A stretch of 64,000 bases of DNA. It comes from SIG440 sp045586925. Its GTDB lineage: Bacteria; Bacillota; Clostridia; Monoglobales; Monoglobaceae. The translations under genes and the position numbers were made by a program. Shown in pieces: positions 15,934 through 23,924 of this stretch. The stretch is taken from the NCBI GenBank assembly GCA_045586925.1, contig JAZNBG010000034.1, positions 12,124 through 76,123 on the forward strand, written 5' to 3'. The notes beneath the pieces were generated by a model. The model worked only from the letters and a program-made list of their open reading frames with translations. It had not been told where the DNA came from and did no database searches. The first letter of the stretch is position 1. The number at the start of each line of letters is the position of its first letter.

Positions 15934-16982
15934 ATCCAAATACCGTCCTTTTCGGTTCTTTTAAGGATAGCCTTGCCAATTTTTTCAGGGATAACAAGTG
16001 CAACCAAGCTGCCCTCGCCTTTTTTGTCAACCTTCACAGCATCAAGAAGAGAGTTTTTATCAATCATCACTGCTTTTGGAAGGTTAAATTTTTCAATAAG
16101 GGCTGCTATGCGGTTTGCTGTGCCAGCTGGTGTAATGCCACAGCTTTCACCGTATTCCGCCGCCATAACCATACCTGCGGCAACAGCCTCGCCGTGGGTA
16201 TAGTCGCAAAAGTTGTATTTCTTTTCAATGGCGTGACCAAAGGTGTGCCCGAAGTTCAAAATCATCCGTCCGCCTGTGTCAAGTTCGTCATCTTCTACAA
16301 CCATACGTTTCAGGTCGCAGGAACGATATACCACGTCTTCAATTATATTCATAATTTCCTTGCGTGAGGGTGCTGCCTCAATTCTTTCAAAAAGGTTTTC
16401 ATCAAGGATTACTCCGTATTTTATAACCTCTGCCATACCATCGCAAAAGATTCTGTCGGTAAGGGTTTCAAGGCAGGCGGGGTCCATAATAACCAGCTTT
16501 GGCTGATAAAATGCACCAACCAGATTTTTGCCTTGTGGAAGGTTAACTGCAACCTTGCCGCCAACGCTGCTGTCTACCTGAGCAAGAAGTGTTGTGGGAA
16601 TTTGCACAAATGGAATTCCACGAAGGAGTGTTGACGCACAAAAACCCGTCAAGTCGCCCACAACGCCACCGCCAAGGGCAATGACAAGGTCTGTTCTGGT
16701 GATGCCAAGACTCAGCATTTCGCCATAAAGGTATGTAAGTTGCTGAATTGATTTTGAGCCTTCTCCTGCGGGAACGGTGATGACTGATGCAGTAAAGCCA
16801 CTTTGTTCTAAAGAATTAAGCAGTCTTTTGCTGTAAAGTGGACCAACTGTGCTGTCTGTCACGACTGCAACCTTGCAGGGCTTGTGAATTTGGGCAATAA
16901 GCTTGCCCGAATGGTCTAAAATTCCCTTTTCTATTTTTATGTCATATTCCCTGCCGGGCAGGTTGACACGCAATGTCTGCAT
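15927..16982 (-). CDS. aroB: 3-dehydroquinate synthase
   Basis: 351 residues. It cyclises DAHP using NAD and a metal ion. GGGVVGDLTGFCASTLLRG is the NAD-binding glycine-rich loop, TTLLAQVDSSVGGKVAVN the substrate region, and FGHTFGHAIE a metal-ligand motif. It overlaps aroA by a few bases and lies 59 bp after tyrA, with no promoter seen in that gap. Confidence 0.96.
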   Translation of the reverse strand: MQTLRVNLPGREYDIKIEKGILDHSGKLIAQIHKPCKVAVVTDSTVGPLYSKRLLNSLEQSGFTASVITVPAGEGSKSIQQLTYLYGEMLSLGITRTDLVIALGGGVVGDLTGFCASTLLRGIPFVQIPTTLLAQVDSSVGGKVAVNLPQGKNLVGAFYQPKLVIMDPACLETLTDRIFCDGMAEVIKYGVILDENLFERIEAAPSRKEIMNIIEDVVYRSCDLKRMVVEDDELDTGGRMILNFGHTFGHAIEKKYNFCDYTHGEAVAAGMVMAAEYGESCGITPAGTANRIAALIEKFNLPKAVMIDKNSLLDAVKVDKKGEGSLVALVIPEKIGKAILKRTEKDGIWIW

Positions 16983-17041
16983 TATAAAAACTCCTTTTAA
17001 ACAGAACTATCTTAATAGTTTATCATATAATTGTGTAAATT

Positions 17042-17911
17042 TCAATATTTTTCAGGTTCTTTTGCGTGCATTGTAAGTTTATTCTTTCTTACAACGGAAA
17101 GCAGCCTCTCCAGTTCGTCTTTGTCGTCGTTTTCTATGGCACACCTGAATTTGTTTATCGAGTTGACAAAGATGTCAAGTTCTTCAAGCAAAAAGTTTTT
17201 GTTTTCAAGAAACAGCTGACTCCACAACTGTGGGTTTATGTTTGCAATACGGGTACAGTCACGAAAAGCACCTGCAGTATATGCACGGTTCATCTTGGTG
17301 TTATAGTCAAGGCAAAGAGCCGATGCAGATATATGCATCAGGTCACTGGTATAGGCAATAACGCTGTCGTGCTCCTGTGGAGAGGATATTGTAATTCGGG
17401 TTGCACCCACATATTTTGCCATATCTGCAACAAGTTCGATTGCATAAGAGGTAGAACTTTCGATAGGTGTTATAATATATCCGCACATACCAAAAAGCTC
17501 GTGAGACGCACTGTCAAAGCCGTCGGTTTCTTTGCCTGCCATAGGGTGTCCGCCTACATATGTAGTGCCTTGGGGCAGAATTTTGGCAATATCCTTAGAA
17601 AGCTTAGTTTTCACGCCACAAACGTCGGTAATGACAGCACCAGATTTAAAACTGGCGCTGTTTTCGGCAATAATTTTTGTTATAAGGTGTGGATATACGC
17701 AAAGCACTACCAAATCGGCATTTTCAATTGCAGATGCCGGTTTTTCAAAAACCTCATCAACTGCATTTGTAGCCAGAGCTTTTCTTCGGGTTTCGGGGTT
17801 GATGTCACAGCCTGCAATTTTTGCACCCTTAAAGTCGCGCAAGGCATAAGCCATCGAACCACCGATGATACCAAGACCAATAATTGCAATTTTAAAACCG
17901 GAATTCTCCAT
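17042..17911 (-). CDS. tyrA: Prephenate dehydrogenase
   Basis: 289 residues from the ATG preceded by GAGGTATC; the open frame extends upstream into aroF but lacks a ribosome binding site. The Rossmann motif GLGIIGGSMA is at the N-terminus, GGHPMAGKE is the substrate signature, and the C-terminal helical dimerisation domain is complete. No ACT domain is fused. It oxidises prephenate to hydroxyphenylpyruvate for Tyr, so both Phe and Tyr branches are in this operon. The gap to aroF is 25 bp. Confidence 0.94.
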   Translation of the reverse strand: MENSGFKIAIIGLGIIGGSMAYALRDFKGAKIAGCDINPETRRKALATNAVDEVFEKPASAIENADLVVLCVYPHLITKIIAENSASFKSGAVITDVCGVKTKLSKDIAKILPQGTTYVGGHPMAGKETDGFDSASHELFGMCGYIITPIESSTSYAIELVADMAKYVGATRITISSPQEHDSVIAYTSDLMHISASALCLDYNTKMNRAYTAGAFRDCTRIANINPQLWSQLFLENKNFLLEELDIFVNSINKFRCAIENDDKDELERLLSVVRKNKLTMHAKEPEKY

Positions 17912-17936
17912 AACTGATACCTCATATTTTAATGTT

Positions 17937-18953
17937 TTAACATTCCTTGCCAAAATGAACACTTATGTTGCCGAGTTTGGTCATAAGTGATGCGTACTGG
18001 TCAAGGTCAAGGGATTGTGCACCGTCGCAAAGTGCAGATTTTGGGTCGTTGTGAACCTCTACAATAATGCCGTCTGCACCAACTGCCATTGCTGCCAGGG
18101 ACAGTGGTTCCACCATCCAGCTCATACCTGCCGAGTGTGACGGGTCAACAACTACCGGCAGATGACTTAGCTTTTTAACCGCAGGAATGGCACTCAGGTC
18201 AAGGGTGTTGCGTGTGTAGGTTTCAAAAGTGCGGATACCTCTTTCGCAAAGAATAACATTGTGATTGCCACCAGCCATTATATATTCTGCTGACATCAGC
18301 CATTCTTCAATTGTTGCCGAAAGTCCACGTTTAAGAAGGATTGGTTTATCAATTTTTCCAAGTTCTTTAAGCAGGTCAAAGTTTTGCATATTTCTTGCTC
18401 CAACCTGAATAATATCGACATTTTCGTTGAAAACTTCAACCAATGAAGGACACATAATTTCGGTAACGATAGGCAGTCCTGTTTCCTTGCGTGCCTCCTT
18501 TAAAAGCTCAAGACCTTCAAGCTCTAAGCCCTGGAAGGAGTAAGGCGATGTTCTGGGCTTATATGCACCGCCACGCAAAATTTTTGCACCGTTTTTCTTT
18601 ACGCTTTTTGCAACTGTAAGAATTTGTTCCTCGGTTTCAACACTGCAGGGACCTGCAATAACAGTAAAGCTTTTTCCGTCACCGATTTTCACATCGCCTA
18701 TTTCAACTACAGTGTCAGCAGGGTGGAATTTGCGGCTTGCCTTTTTAAATGGCTCCTGAACACGCATAATTCTTTCAATGTCGGGGTCAAGAAGCAGACG
18801 GTCAGCGTCAAGCTGGTGTGTATCACCGATAAGACCAAGAACTATACTGCCTGTACCTTCGATGATGTCAACCTCAAGACCTTTGCCGCGAAAGTCCTCA
18901 ACCATTGAATTCAGTTTTTCCTTTTGTATTGATGTTTTTGTTACGATTACCAT
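17937..18953 (-). CDS. aroF: 3-deoxy-7-phosphoheptulonate synthase, type I-beta
   Basis: 338 residues. It catalyses the first committed step, PEP plus erythrose 4-phosphate to DAHP. An N-terminal ferredoxin-like regulatory domain (about 1-70, MVIVTKTSIQ onward) precedes the catalytic barrel (GPCSVETEEQ, RGGAYKPRTSPYSFQG, DPSHSAG, EVHNDP). In related enzymes that N-terminal domain mediates Phe/Tyr inhibition. It is the first structural gene behind the Phe/Tyr leader peptide and attenuator. Confidence 0.95.
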   Translation of the reverse strand: MVIVTKTSIQKEKLNSMVEDFRGKGLEVDIIEGTGSIVLGLIGDTHQLDADRLLLDPDIERIMRVQEPFKKASRKFHPADTVVEIGDVKIGDGKSFTVIAGPCSVETEEQILTVAKSVKKNGAKILRGGAYKPRTSPYSFQGLELEGLELLKEARKETGLPIVTEIMCPSLVEVFNENVDIIQVGARNMQNFDLLKELGKIDKPILLKRGLSATIEEWLMSAEYIMAGGNHNVILCERGIRTFETYTRNTLDLSAIPAVKKLSHLPVVVDPSHSAGMSWMVEPLSLAAMAVGADGIIVEVHNDPKSALCDGAQSLDLDQYASLMTKLGNISVHFGKEC

Positions 18954-18980
18954 AATAAATCAGACCTTTCTGTATAAAAT

Positions 18981-19013
18981 AATAAAAAGGAGCTCGTTGG
19001 TATAACGAGCTCC
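18981..19013 (-). terminator. Attenuator terminator upstream of aroF
   Basis: A perfect 10-bp stem GGAGCTCGTT/AACGAGCTCC (18989-18998 with 19004-19013) with a 5-nt loop, followed on the minus strand by TTTTTATTATTTT. It lies between the leader peptide and aroF, so it would stop transcription before the operon unless the antiterminator forms. Confidence 0.93.
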
Positions 19014-19129
19014 CTGAATAGGTTTCAAGATTAAAGCATTAAATGCCCGGTGAACATATCAGCCCATTATACCGCTTGTTTTTTGCAAAGTAAAAATAAC
19101 CGTAGCTAAAGTAAAAGCTAAGGCTGATA
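18999..19129 (-). promoter_or_regulatory. Mutually exclusive pairing segments of the aro attenuator
   Basis: Reading 5' to 3' on the minus strand: segment 1 (19129-19122, TATCAGCC) lies inside the Phe/Tyr codons and pairs with GGCTGATA in segment 2 (within 19065-19057). Segment 2 (19073-19061, GGTATAATGGGCT) can instead pair over 13 consecutive positions, two of them G-U, with segment 3 (19011-18999, AGCTCGTTATACC), which contains most of the terminator's left arm. Pairing 2-3 therefore excludes the terminator. A ribosome stalled at the Phe/Tyr codons would cover segment 1 and favour 2-3. Confidence 0.85.
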
Positions 19130-19179
19130 AAGTAAAAGAAATATTCAATTGTATTGCGAAGCATATCTCTAACCTTCAT
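19039..19179 (-). CDS. Phe/Tyr-rich leader peptide of the aromatic operon
   Basis: A 46-residue open frame in the leader of aroF. It begins with ATG after an AAAGGA ribosome binding site and ends at TAA. Residues 13-31 contain seven Phe and six Tyr (for example EYFFYF and YGYFYF), 13 of 19 positions, far beyond chance. A seventh Tyr is at position 37. The peptide itself probably has no function; its translation speed reports charged tRNA-Phe and tRNA-Tyr. It lies between a consensus promoter and the attenuator terminator. It is too short for ordinary gene calling and shares no frame with a larger gene. Confidence 0.92.
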   Translation of the reverse strand: MKVRDMLRNTIEYFFYFISLSFYFSYGYFYFAKNKRYNGLICSPGI

Positions 19180-19210
19180 AATACATATTCCTTTCGGTCA
19201 TTTGAACAAT

Positions 19211-19239
19211 ATTTTAGCACACTAAATCGATAAAGTCAA
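19211..19239 (-). promoter_or_regulatory. Promoter of the aromatic operon
   Basis: On the minus strand TTGACT (19239-19234) and TAAAAT (19216-19211), 17-bp spacer. Transcription would start about 25 nt before the leader peptide. It lies just downstream of the AraC-family gene. Confidence 0.9.
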
Positions 19240-19257
19240 GGGGTTTTGTGAAAAAAT

Positions 19258-20103
19258 TTAAGAATTGTGCTTTTTTCTGTATTCCATAGGAGACATTCCT
19301 GTTTGCTTTTTGAAAATACGGCTGAAATACATCTGATTGGCATAGCCCACAATTGAGGCAATTTCCGACACGGTATAGCTTGATGATTCAAGAAGCGATT
19401 GCGCAGAGGCAATGCGGCTTGAGAGGATGTATTGCATAGGTGTCACACCTGTATACTTTTTAAAGCTGCGTATAAACCACGAAAGGCTGACGTGACATTC
19501 TGCGGCATAGTCTTTGATGCTGATATCTGATTTATAGTTATCGTTAAAAAAGTGAACAGCACGGTCAAGCTCTTGATTAAAGACGGGTTGACTTTCTTTC
19601 TGTTCTGCGCATCTGGAAGTAAGTAAAAATATATTTTGCAACAGCAGAGAAAGCAGCTCCCGAAACCGTGGTGCCGAGGTTTGCAGTTCGCGTATTATTT
19701 GAAGAAAAAGACGGTTGAATTCGGGTGATGTGCCTGTGTGAAAAACATTTTGTCCCGCAAGACCAAAATGCTGTAAAATATTCTCTGTATCGGCGCCCGA
19801 AAAATGTACCCAAAATACTTCTGGCTTATCGGCGGAATAGTATATGTATTTCTGCATTTCGTCGGGGCGGTAGATGATTACGTTTCCGGCAGAAAGAACA
19901 GTTTCAGTTTTGTCAAAAAAGAAATGCGCCTGACCCGATGCAATATACAAAAGCTGAAAATCCCGTCTGCCGTGGGGACGATAGGTGGTAAATGAACGCC
20001 GCCTAATAAGGCGGTAGTTGCCGCAGCTTTTTACCATCAGGGCATTGCTGAAATCAGCATTATCAAAATGTGTATTATTAAGATATGCCGCATTTGCATA
20101 CAT
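19258..20103 (-). CDS. AraC-family transcriptional regulator
   Basis: 281 residues. The N-terminal half is a cupin-like sensor (YRPHGRRDFQLLYIASGQAHF, about 40-60, then VIIYRPDEMQ). The C-terminal 95 residues form two helix-turn-helix motifs (SIKDYAAECHVSLSWFIRSF and SEIASIVGYANQMYFSRIFK). Such proteins usually activate carbohydrate genes. No sugar operon adjoins it and the target is unknown. It starts after AAAAAAGGA and is separated from the CapA-like gene by a terminator. The aromatic operon promoter begins only about 20 bp beyond its stop codon; a regulatory link is not implied. Confidence 0.92.
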   Translation of the reverse strand: MYANAAYLNNTHFDNADFSNALMVKSCGNYRLIRRRSFTTYRPHGRRDFQLLYIASGQAHFFFDKTETVLSAGNVIIYRPDEMQKYIYYSADKPEVFWVHFSGADTENILQHFGLAGQNVFHTGTSPEFNRLFLQIIRELQTSAPRFRELLSLLLQNIFLLTSRCAEQKESQPVFNQELDRAVHFFNDNYKSDISIKDYAAECHVSLSWFIRSFKKYTGVTPMQYILSSRIASAQSLLESSSYTVSEIASIVGYANQMYFSRIFKKQTGMSPMEYRKKHNS

Positions 20104-20154
20104 ATTATCATTCCTTTTTTGTGTGTAATATAAATCATTATAACACGCAAAAAC

Positions 20155-20193
20155 AAAGATGACAATAATTAAAAAATAAATATTGTCATCTTT
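20155..20193 (-). terminator. Terminator of the M20/CapA operon
   Basis: A 13-bp stem AAAGATGACAATA/TATTGTCATCTTT with an AT-rich 13-nt loop, followed on the minus strand by GTTTTTGCG. It lies just after the capA-like stop codon. Confidence 0.78.
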
Positions 20194-20200
20194 ATGCAGA

Positions 20201-21493
20201 TTATTTCCAACGGCAAGTAATTAATCCGTTATCCTCTAATACGATTTTGGTACCATAAGGCTCGCACATACGGGCTAAATATTTTGCAATTTCGGGATTA
20301 TAGCTTCTGCGGGGCAGACCTGTCTCGGATTTATTTCCGTTCATATTCATCTCAATGGGCATCAGGATAAGCTTTTCAAGTTTTGTGCCGTTTGTTTCCC
20401 AATATGGAATTACCGAGCGGAACATACGCGGGTCGGTCATAAGCCCTATAGTAAAGTCCTTGGAACGTTTTTTAAGAAGCTCGTGTACAGTTGAATCAGA
20501 TGTAAGTCCGTGTTTTTTGAAGAAATCCTCGGGGGCAAACTCGACATTATAAAGCTGGAGCACAAAATCACCCAGCGAATAGAAAATCGGACAGTCCTTG
20601 TACACCTCGATAGGACGCAAAAGATGCGGTCCGTGTCCAATAATGGCATGAGCACCGGCGTCAATACATCTGTGAGCAAAATCCTTTAAAAACTGTGCGG
20701 GATTTTCTTTTGCATCACCGCTTATTTGATGAGAATGTACAGAAATGATAATGTAATCTGCCTGTAATTGTGCCTCATAGATGGCCTTCTCAATACGGTT
20801 CATATCTTCTTCGAGCACTTTCATTATGTAAGCAGAATTTTCGCCCACGACAAATTTGAGTTCCCCCAACGCACATTCATTGTCGGCAAGCTCCGGATAA
20901 TAGCCCTCCTTGCGGGTGATATCCTTCTCAGCGTTGATGTTGGTAGCTTTGGCAATTCTTTTTATATGCTCAAACTCGTCTTTTGGAAGTTCGATATACT
21001 TTTCAAGACGCAGTCCGTTAATACCGGGACGCCCTTTGACGCGGGGAGATTGTTCGCCTGCCATCATAGAGGGGTCAAAGCTTGAGTTTACAGCAATAAG
21101 GGCAACCCGACCATTTGGCGTTTCAAGATATTTTGGTGCAGAGGCTTCTGCAAGATTATTGCCCGCACCGCTATGCACTAATCCGCTTTTGTTTAATGCA
21201 TCAAGAGTATGCTCAAAGCCGTCATAGAAAAAATCAAGAGCATGATTGTTGTTAAAGCTTGTCATATTAAAACCAAATTTCTTGATATCATCCAGAACCT
21301 CGGGGTTGGTACGCAGATATGTGCCGCCGCTAAACTGAGAGGCACGTGCTTCGCCTTCGTGATTAAGGGTAGTTTCAAGGTTGAAAAATCTTGCATCGCC
21401 CTGCTTGATAAAGGGAGCAAGTTCGGCTATACCTTCAAATTCTTCATATATCTTTTTTTGGATAATTACATCGCCTACCGCAGTAAATTTCAT
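20201..21493 (-). CDS. CapA-family metallophosphatase-like protein
   Basis: 430 residues with the PGA_cap fold: GDVIIQKK at the N-terminus, NLETTLN, NNHALDFFYDG, SVHSHQISGDAKENP and GHGPHLLRPIEVYKDCPIFYSLGDF, the metal-binding signatures of CapA/PgsA proteins. CapA is needed for poly-gamma-glutamate capsule assembly, but many homologues act elsewhere, and no capB or capC is nearby. There is no signal peptide or membrane anchor, unlike classical CapA, so a cytoplasmic role is likely. It begins 2 bp after the M20 peptidase stop, with GGAGG overlapping the end of that gene, so the two are coupled. Confidence 0.85.
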   Translation of the reverse strand: MKFTAVGDVIIQKKIYEEFEGIAELAPFIKQGDARFFNLETTLNHEGEARASQFSGGTYLRTNPEVLDDIKKFGFNMTSFNNNHALDFFYDGFEHTLDALNKSGLVHSGAGNNLAEASAPKYLETPNGRVALIAVNSSFDPSMMAGEQSPRVKGRPGINGLRLEKYIELPKDEFEHIKRIAKATNINAEKDITRKEGYYPELADNECALGELKFVVGENSAYIMKVLEEDMNRIEKAIYEAQLQADYIIISVHSHQISGDAKENPAQFLKDFAHRCIDAGAHAIIGHGPHLLRPIEVYKDCPIFYSLGDFVLQLYNVEFAPEDFFKKHGLTSDSTVHELLKKRSKDFTIGLMTDPRMFRSVIPYWETNGTKLEKLILMPIEMNMNGNKSETGLPRRSYNPEIAKYLARMCEPYGTKIVLEDNGLITCRWK

Positions 21494-21495
21494 AT

Positions 21496-22629
21496 TTATA
21501 CCTCCATCATTTTTATACCGATTTTGATTGCAATTTCAAGGCCTGAAATGATTGAAGCCTTGTCAACCCATTCTTCGCGTGTATGTATGCCTTTGTGTAT
21601 ATTTGTGCCAATGCAAAGTGCCGCAACTCCTAAAGAAAGGGGTATGTTGCAATCTGTTGAAGAACTGCTGAATGAGACTTTTTCGCCTATAACTTCTTGT
21701 ATAACAGGCACGGCTATATTCTTTAATTCTTTTATCTTGTCAAATTCAATATTGCTGCACGGCCTTTCGCCAACTTTTTTGACATTGATCAGGACATTTT
21801 CTGAACGGACAGATTCAAAAATGTTTTCAAATTTATTCTGCATAAATTCAAGACATTCCTTATCGTCGGAGCGGTATTCACAAAGCATTTTTGCATTTTG
21901 TGCTATGGTGTTAATTGATGTACCGCCCGCGATTGTACCAACATTGTATGTTGTTTTAGTTCCTGACTTTTTTGGAACTTCAATTTTGTAAATTTCTGAA
22001 ATTATTGAAGAAAGCCTTTCGATTGCGTTGCAATTTCCAAATGCACCATAAGAATGTCCACCTTCGGTAAGAACTTCAACTTCGTAGCGATGCGAGCCGA
22101 CACAACGGTCGGCAACAACATTCAGGTTGCTGTCAAAGGTGATAAATCTTGCAATTCTCCCGTTGTAATCTTTAAACAACTGTCTTGTTCCTTTAAGATT
22201 ACCAAGCCCCTCTTCGCAGGAATTACATACAAACATAATGCCTTTATCGGGGGTAAGTTTATTTTCAACAAAAAATTTAGCCATCATCAAAAGAACAACT
22301 ACGCTGGCGGTGTCATCCGCGACTCCCGGGCTGTGTATTTTTTTGCCATCATCAAAGTAAGGCATAGCTTCCGTATCGGGGAAAACTGTGTCTGTATGTG
22401 CGGCAAAAACGGTTATTTCATTGCTTGTGTCACAATTAAGAGGGAAAATAACATTAAGGGCATCATCAATATACACGCCATTGGCTCCAATGTTTTCAAG
22501 CCAATTTTTACAATACTCAGCACGTTTTTGCTCAAAGTGTGATGGTGCAGGGATGTTGCAAAGTTCCTTTAATGTTTTGAATATCTGGTCTTTGTTTTGA
22601 ACGATATAGTTTTTAATTAGTTTGTCCAT
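21496..22629 (-). CDS. M20-family metallopeptidase/deacylase
   Basis: 377 residues. Metal ligands are in place: HTD (His78, Asp80), ADD (Asp105/106), EE (Glu139/140), the TFDSN Asp and a C-terminal His in HKGIHTREEW. A dimerisation domain interrupts the catalytic domain (TEGGHSYGAFGN onward). The family hydrolyses small peptides or N-acyl amino acids; the substrate is unknown. AAAGGAG precedes the start. It is co-transcribed with the CapA-like gene and divergent from a LysR regulator, the natural candidate to control it. Confidence 0.88.
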   Translation of the reverse strand: MDKLIKNYIVQNKDQIFKTLKELCNIPAPSHFEQKRAEYCKNWLENIGANGVYIDDALNVIFPLNCDTSNEITVFAAHTDTVFPDTEAMPYFDDGKKIHSPGVADDTASVVVLLMMAKFFVENKLTPDKGIMFVCNSCEEGLGNLKGTRQLFKDYNGRIARFITFDSNLNVVADRCVGSHRYEVEVLTEGGHSYGAFGNCNAIERLSSIISEIYKIEVPKKSGTKTTYNVGTIAGGTSINTIAQNAKMLCEYRSDDKECLEFMQNKFENIFESVRSENVLINVKKVGERPCSNIEFDKIKELKNIAVPVIQEVIGEKVSFSSSSTDCNIPLSLGVAALCIGTNIHKGIHTREEWVDKASIISGLEIAIKIGIKMMEV

Positions 22630-22642
22630 ATTTCATTCTCCT

Positions 22643-22834
22643 TTATCTGCAATTATATTTGCCTGAAATCCATCCTCCTGTAATATCAAAAGTTGCCATT
22701 CCGATAACAAAAGCATTTTTATCATATTTATTAATATTCTTCTTAAGCGATGATGCTTGCTGTGGCTTGAGAACAGCAACAATGAATTTTTTTGAAATGG
22801 TCAAATACAAAACGGTTAATATTAGCTTTTTCAT
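22643..22834 (-). CDS. Short hypothetical protein, possibly a YitT C-terminal (DUF2179-like) remnant
   Basis: 63 residues, with GGAGG before the ATG. After a hydrophobic N-terminus, the stretch SSLKKNINKYDKNAFVIG resembles the DUF2179 domain that ends YitT-family membrane proteins, but the membrane part is absent. It could be a decayed YitT gene or an independent small protein. It leads the M20/CapA operon and is divergent from the LysR gene. The family call is tentative. Confidence 0.45.
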   Translation of the reverse strand: MKKLILTVLYLTISKKFIVAVLKPQQASSLKKNINKYDKNAFVIGMATFDITGGWISGKYNCR

Positions 22835-22902
22835 ATATATATCCTCCACGTTAGTATTTTAGCTTACGATTACACAATTGTAAATAATTGTTTAGATTGT
22901 TC

Positions 22903-22931
22903 TTGCGCTAACTTTGGCGATGTGGTAAAAT
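22903..22931 (+). promoter_or_regulatory. Promoter of the LysR-type regulator
   Basis: TTGCGC (22903-22908) and TAAAAT (22926-22931), 17-bp spacer. Just upstream, around 22870-22895, lie ACAATTGT and AATAATTGTTTAGATTGTT, AT-rich dyads suited to LysR binding between the divergent units. Confidence 0.7.
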
Positions 22932-22961
22932 GTATATTAATTAATCTACCAAAGGAGCAGG

Positions 22962-23813
22962 ATGATGGAAATATTACAGTTACGTTACTTTTTTGAAAGC
23001 GCTAAACGAGGGAGTTTTGCAAAAACGGCAGAAAAATATATGGTTCCCGCAACATCGGTTTCTGCCTCGGTAAAAAGACTTGAAAAGGAGCTTGGTTGTG
23101 AATTGTTTCACCGCAATTGTAACCGAATAACATTAAATGACAATGGAAAAAGACTTATGCAATCACTATCTGTTGTTTTTGATGAACTGGAGAGTGCTGT
23201 TGACGAACTTACCTCGCAGAGCACAGATACCCGTGAAATCAAAATGCTTGTGCGGGCAATGCGTGGAGAGATAACCGACCATATTATCGAATATAAAACC
23301 AAGCATCCACATATATCTTTTATGACTATTTTTGACTTTAATGAAAAGAATTTTGAAAATTACGACATCATCATTGATGAAGAATGCGACAAATATCCCG
23401 AATACGAAAAAATTGATTTATATACTACCAATATTCGCCTGAGAGTATCAGCAAAGTGTCCGCTTTGCGGTGAAAAGCTGACATTAAAACAGTTGAGCAA
23501 TCACTCCTTTATTTCAATAGGTGAAAATAACAGTATGCACAAAATTCTGATTAATGCCTGCAAAAAGGCGGGATTTGCACCCAATATTGTTGTACAGAGC
23601 AACGATATTTTGTGTAACAGAAAATGTGTGGAAGCCGGTGTAGGAATCGGACTTGGCAGAGAATATTCACATTCGAAAAAATCTGAGAATACTGTATACC
23701 TTGATGTTATCGATTTTAATGAAAAACAGACTATTTGTGCTTACTATCGAAAACAGTCTGCTTATGGGAATGTAGAACACTTTCTTAAGTTTTTAAAAAG
23801 CAAAAGTATATAG
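22962..23813 (+). CDS. LysR-family transcriptional regulator
   Basis: 283 residues. The N-terminal winged helix (LQLRYFFESAKRGSFAKTAE and ATSVSASVKRLEKELG, residues 1-60) is standard for LysR proteins. The effector-binding half is shorter and less conserved, with four Cys around CPLCGEKL and LCNRKC, which is unusual and might sense metal or redox state. AAAGGAG precedes the start. Divergent transcription from the small protein/M20/CapA operon suggests that operon as its target. Confidence 0.92.
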   Translation: MMEILQLRYFFESAKRGSFAKTAEKYMVPATSVSASVKRLEKELGCELFHRNCNRITLNDNGKRLMQSLSVVFDELESAVDELTSQSTDTREIKMLVRAMRGEITDHIIEYKTKHPHISFMTIFDFNEKNFENYDIIIDEECDKYPEYEKIDLYTTNIRLRVSAKCPLCGEKLTLKQLSNHSFISIGENNSMHKILINACKKAGFAPNIVVQSNDILCNRKCVEAGVGIGLGREYSHSKKSENTVYLDVIDFNEKQTICAYYRKQSAYGNVEHFLKFLKSKSI

Positions 23814-23924
23814 ATGCCAGAAGTTAATAGTTCAATTTTGTGCATATTTTGTTCAATTATAGTTATTGTATAAAGATGAGAGCGGCTTTATAATTTAGTC
23901 AGGAATAATTCTGACTGGAGATAT

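Noticed and set aside
15620..15950. Plus-strand ORFs within aroA and other aro genes
   Set aside because: They have no ribosome binding sites and lie wholly inside well-supported genes.
16983..17041. Internal promoter before aroB
   Set aside because: No -35/-10 pair with proper spacing was found in the 59-bp gap.
18954..19210. T-box riboswitch ahead of the aromatic operon
   Set aside because: No T-box consensus, specifier loop or AG bulge is recognisable, whereas a leader ORF with Phe/Tyr codons and complete alternative pairings is.
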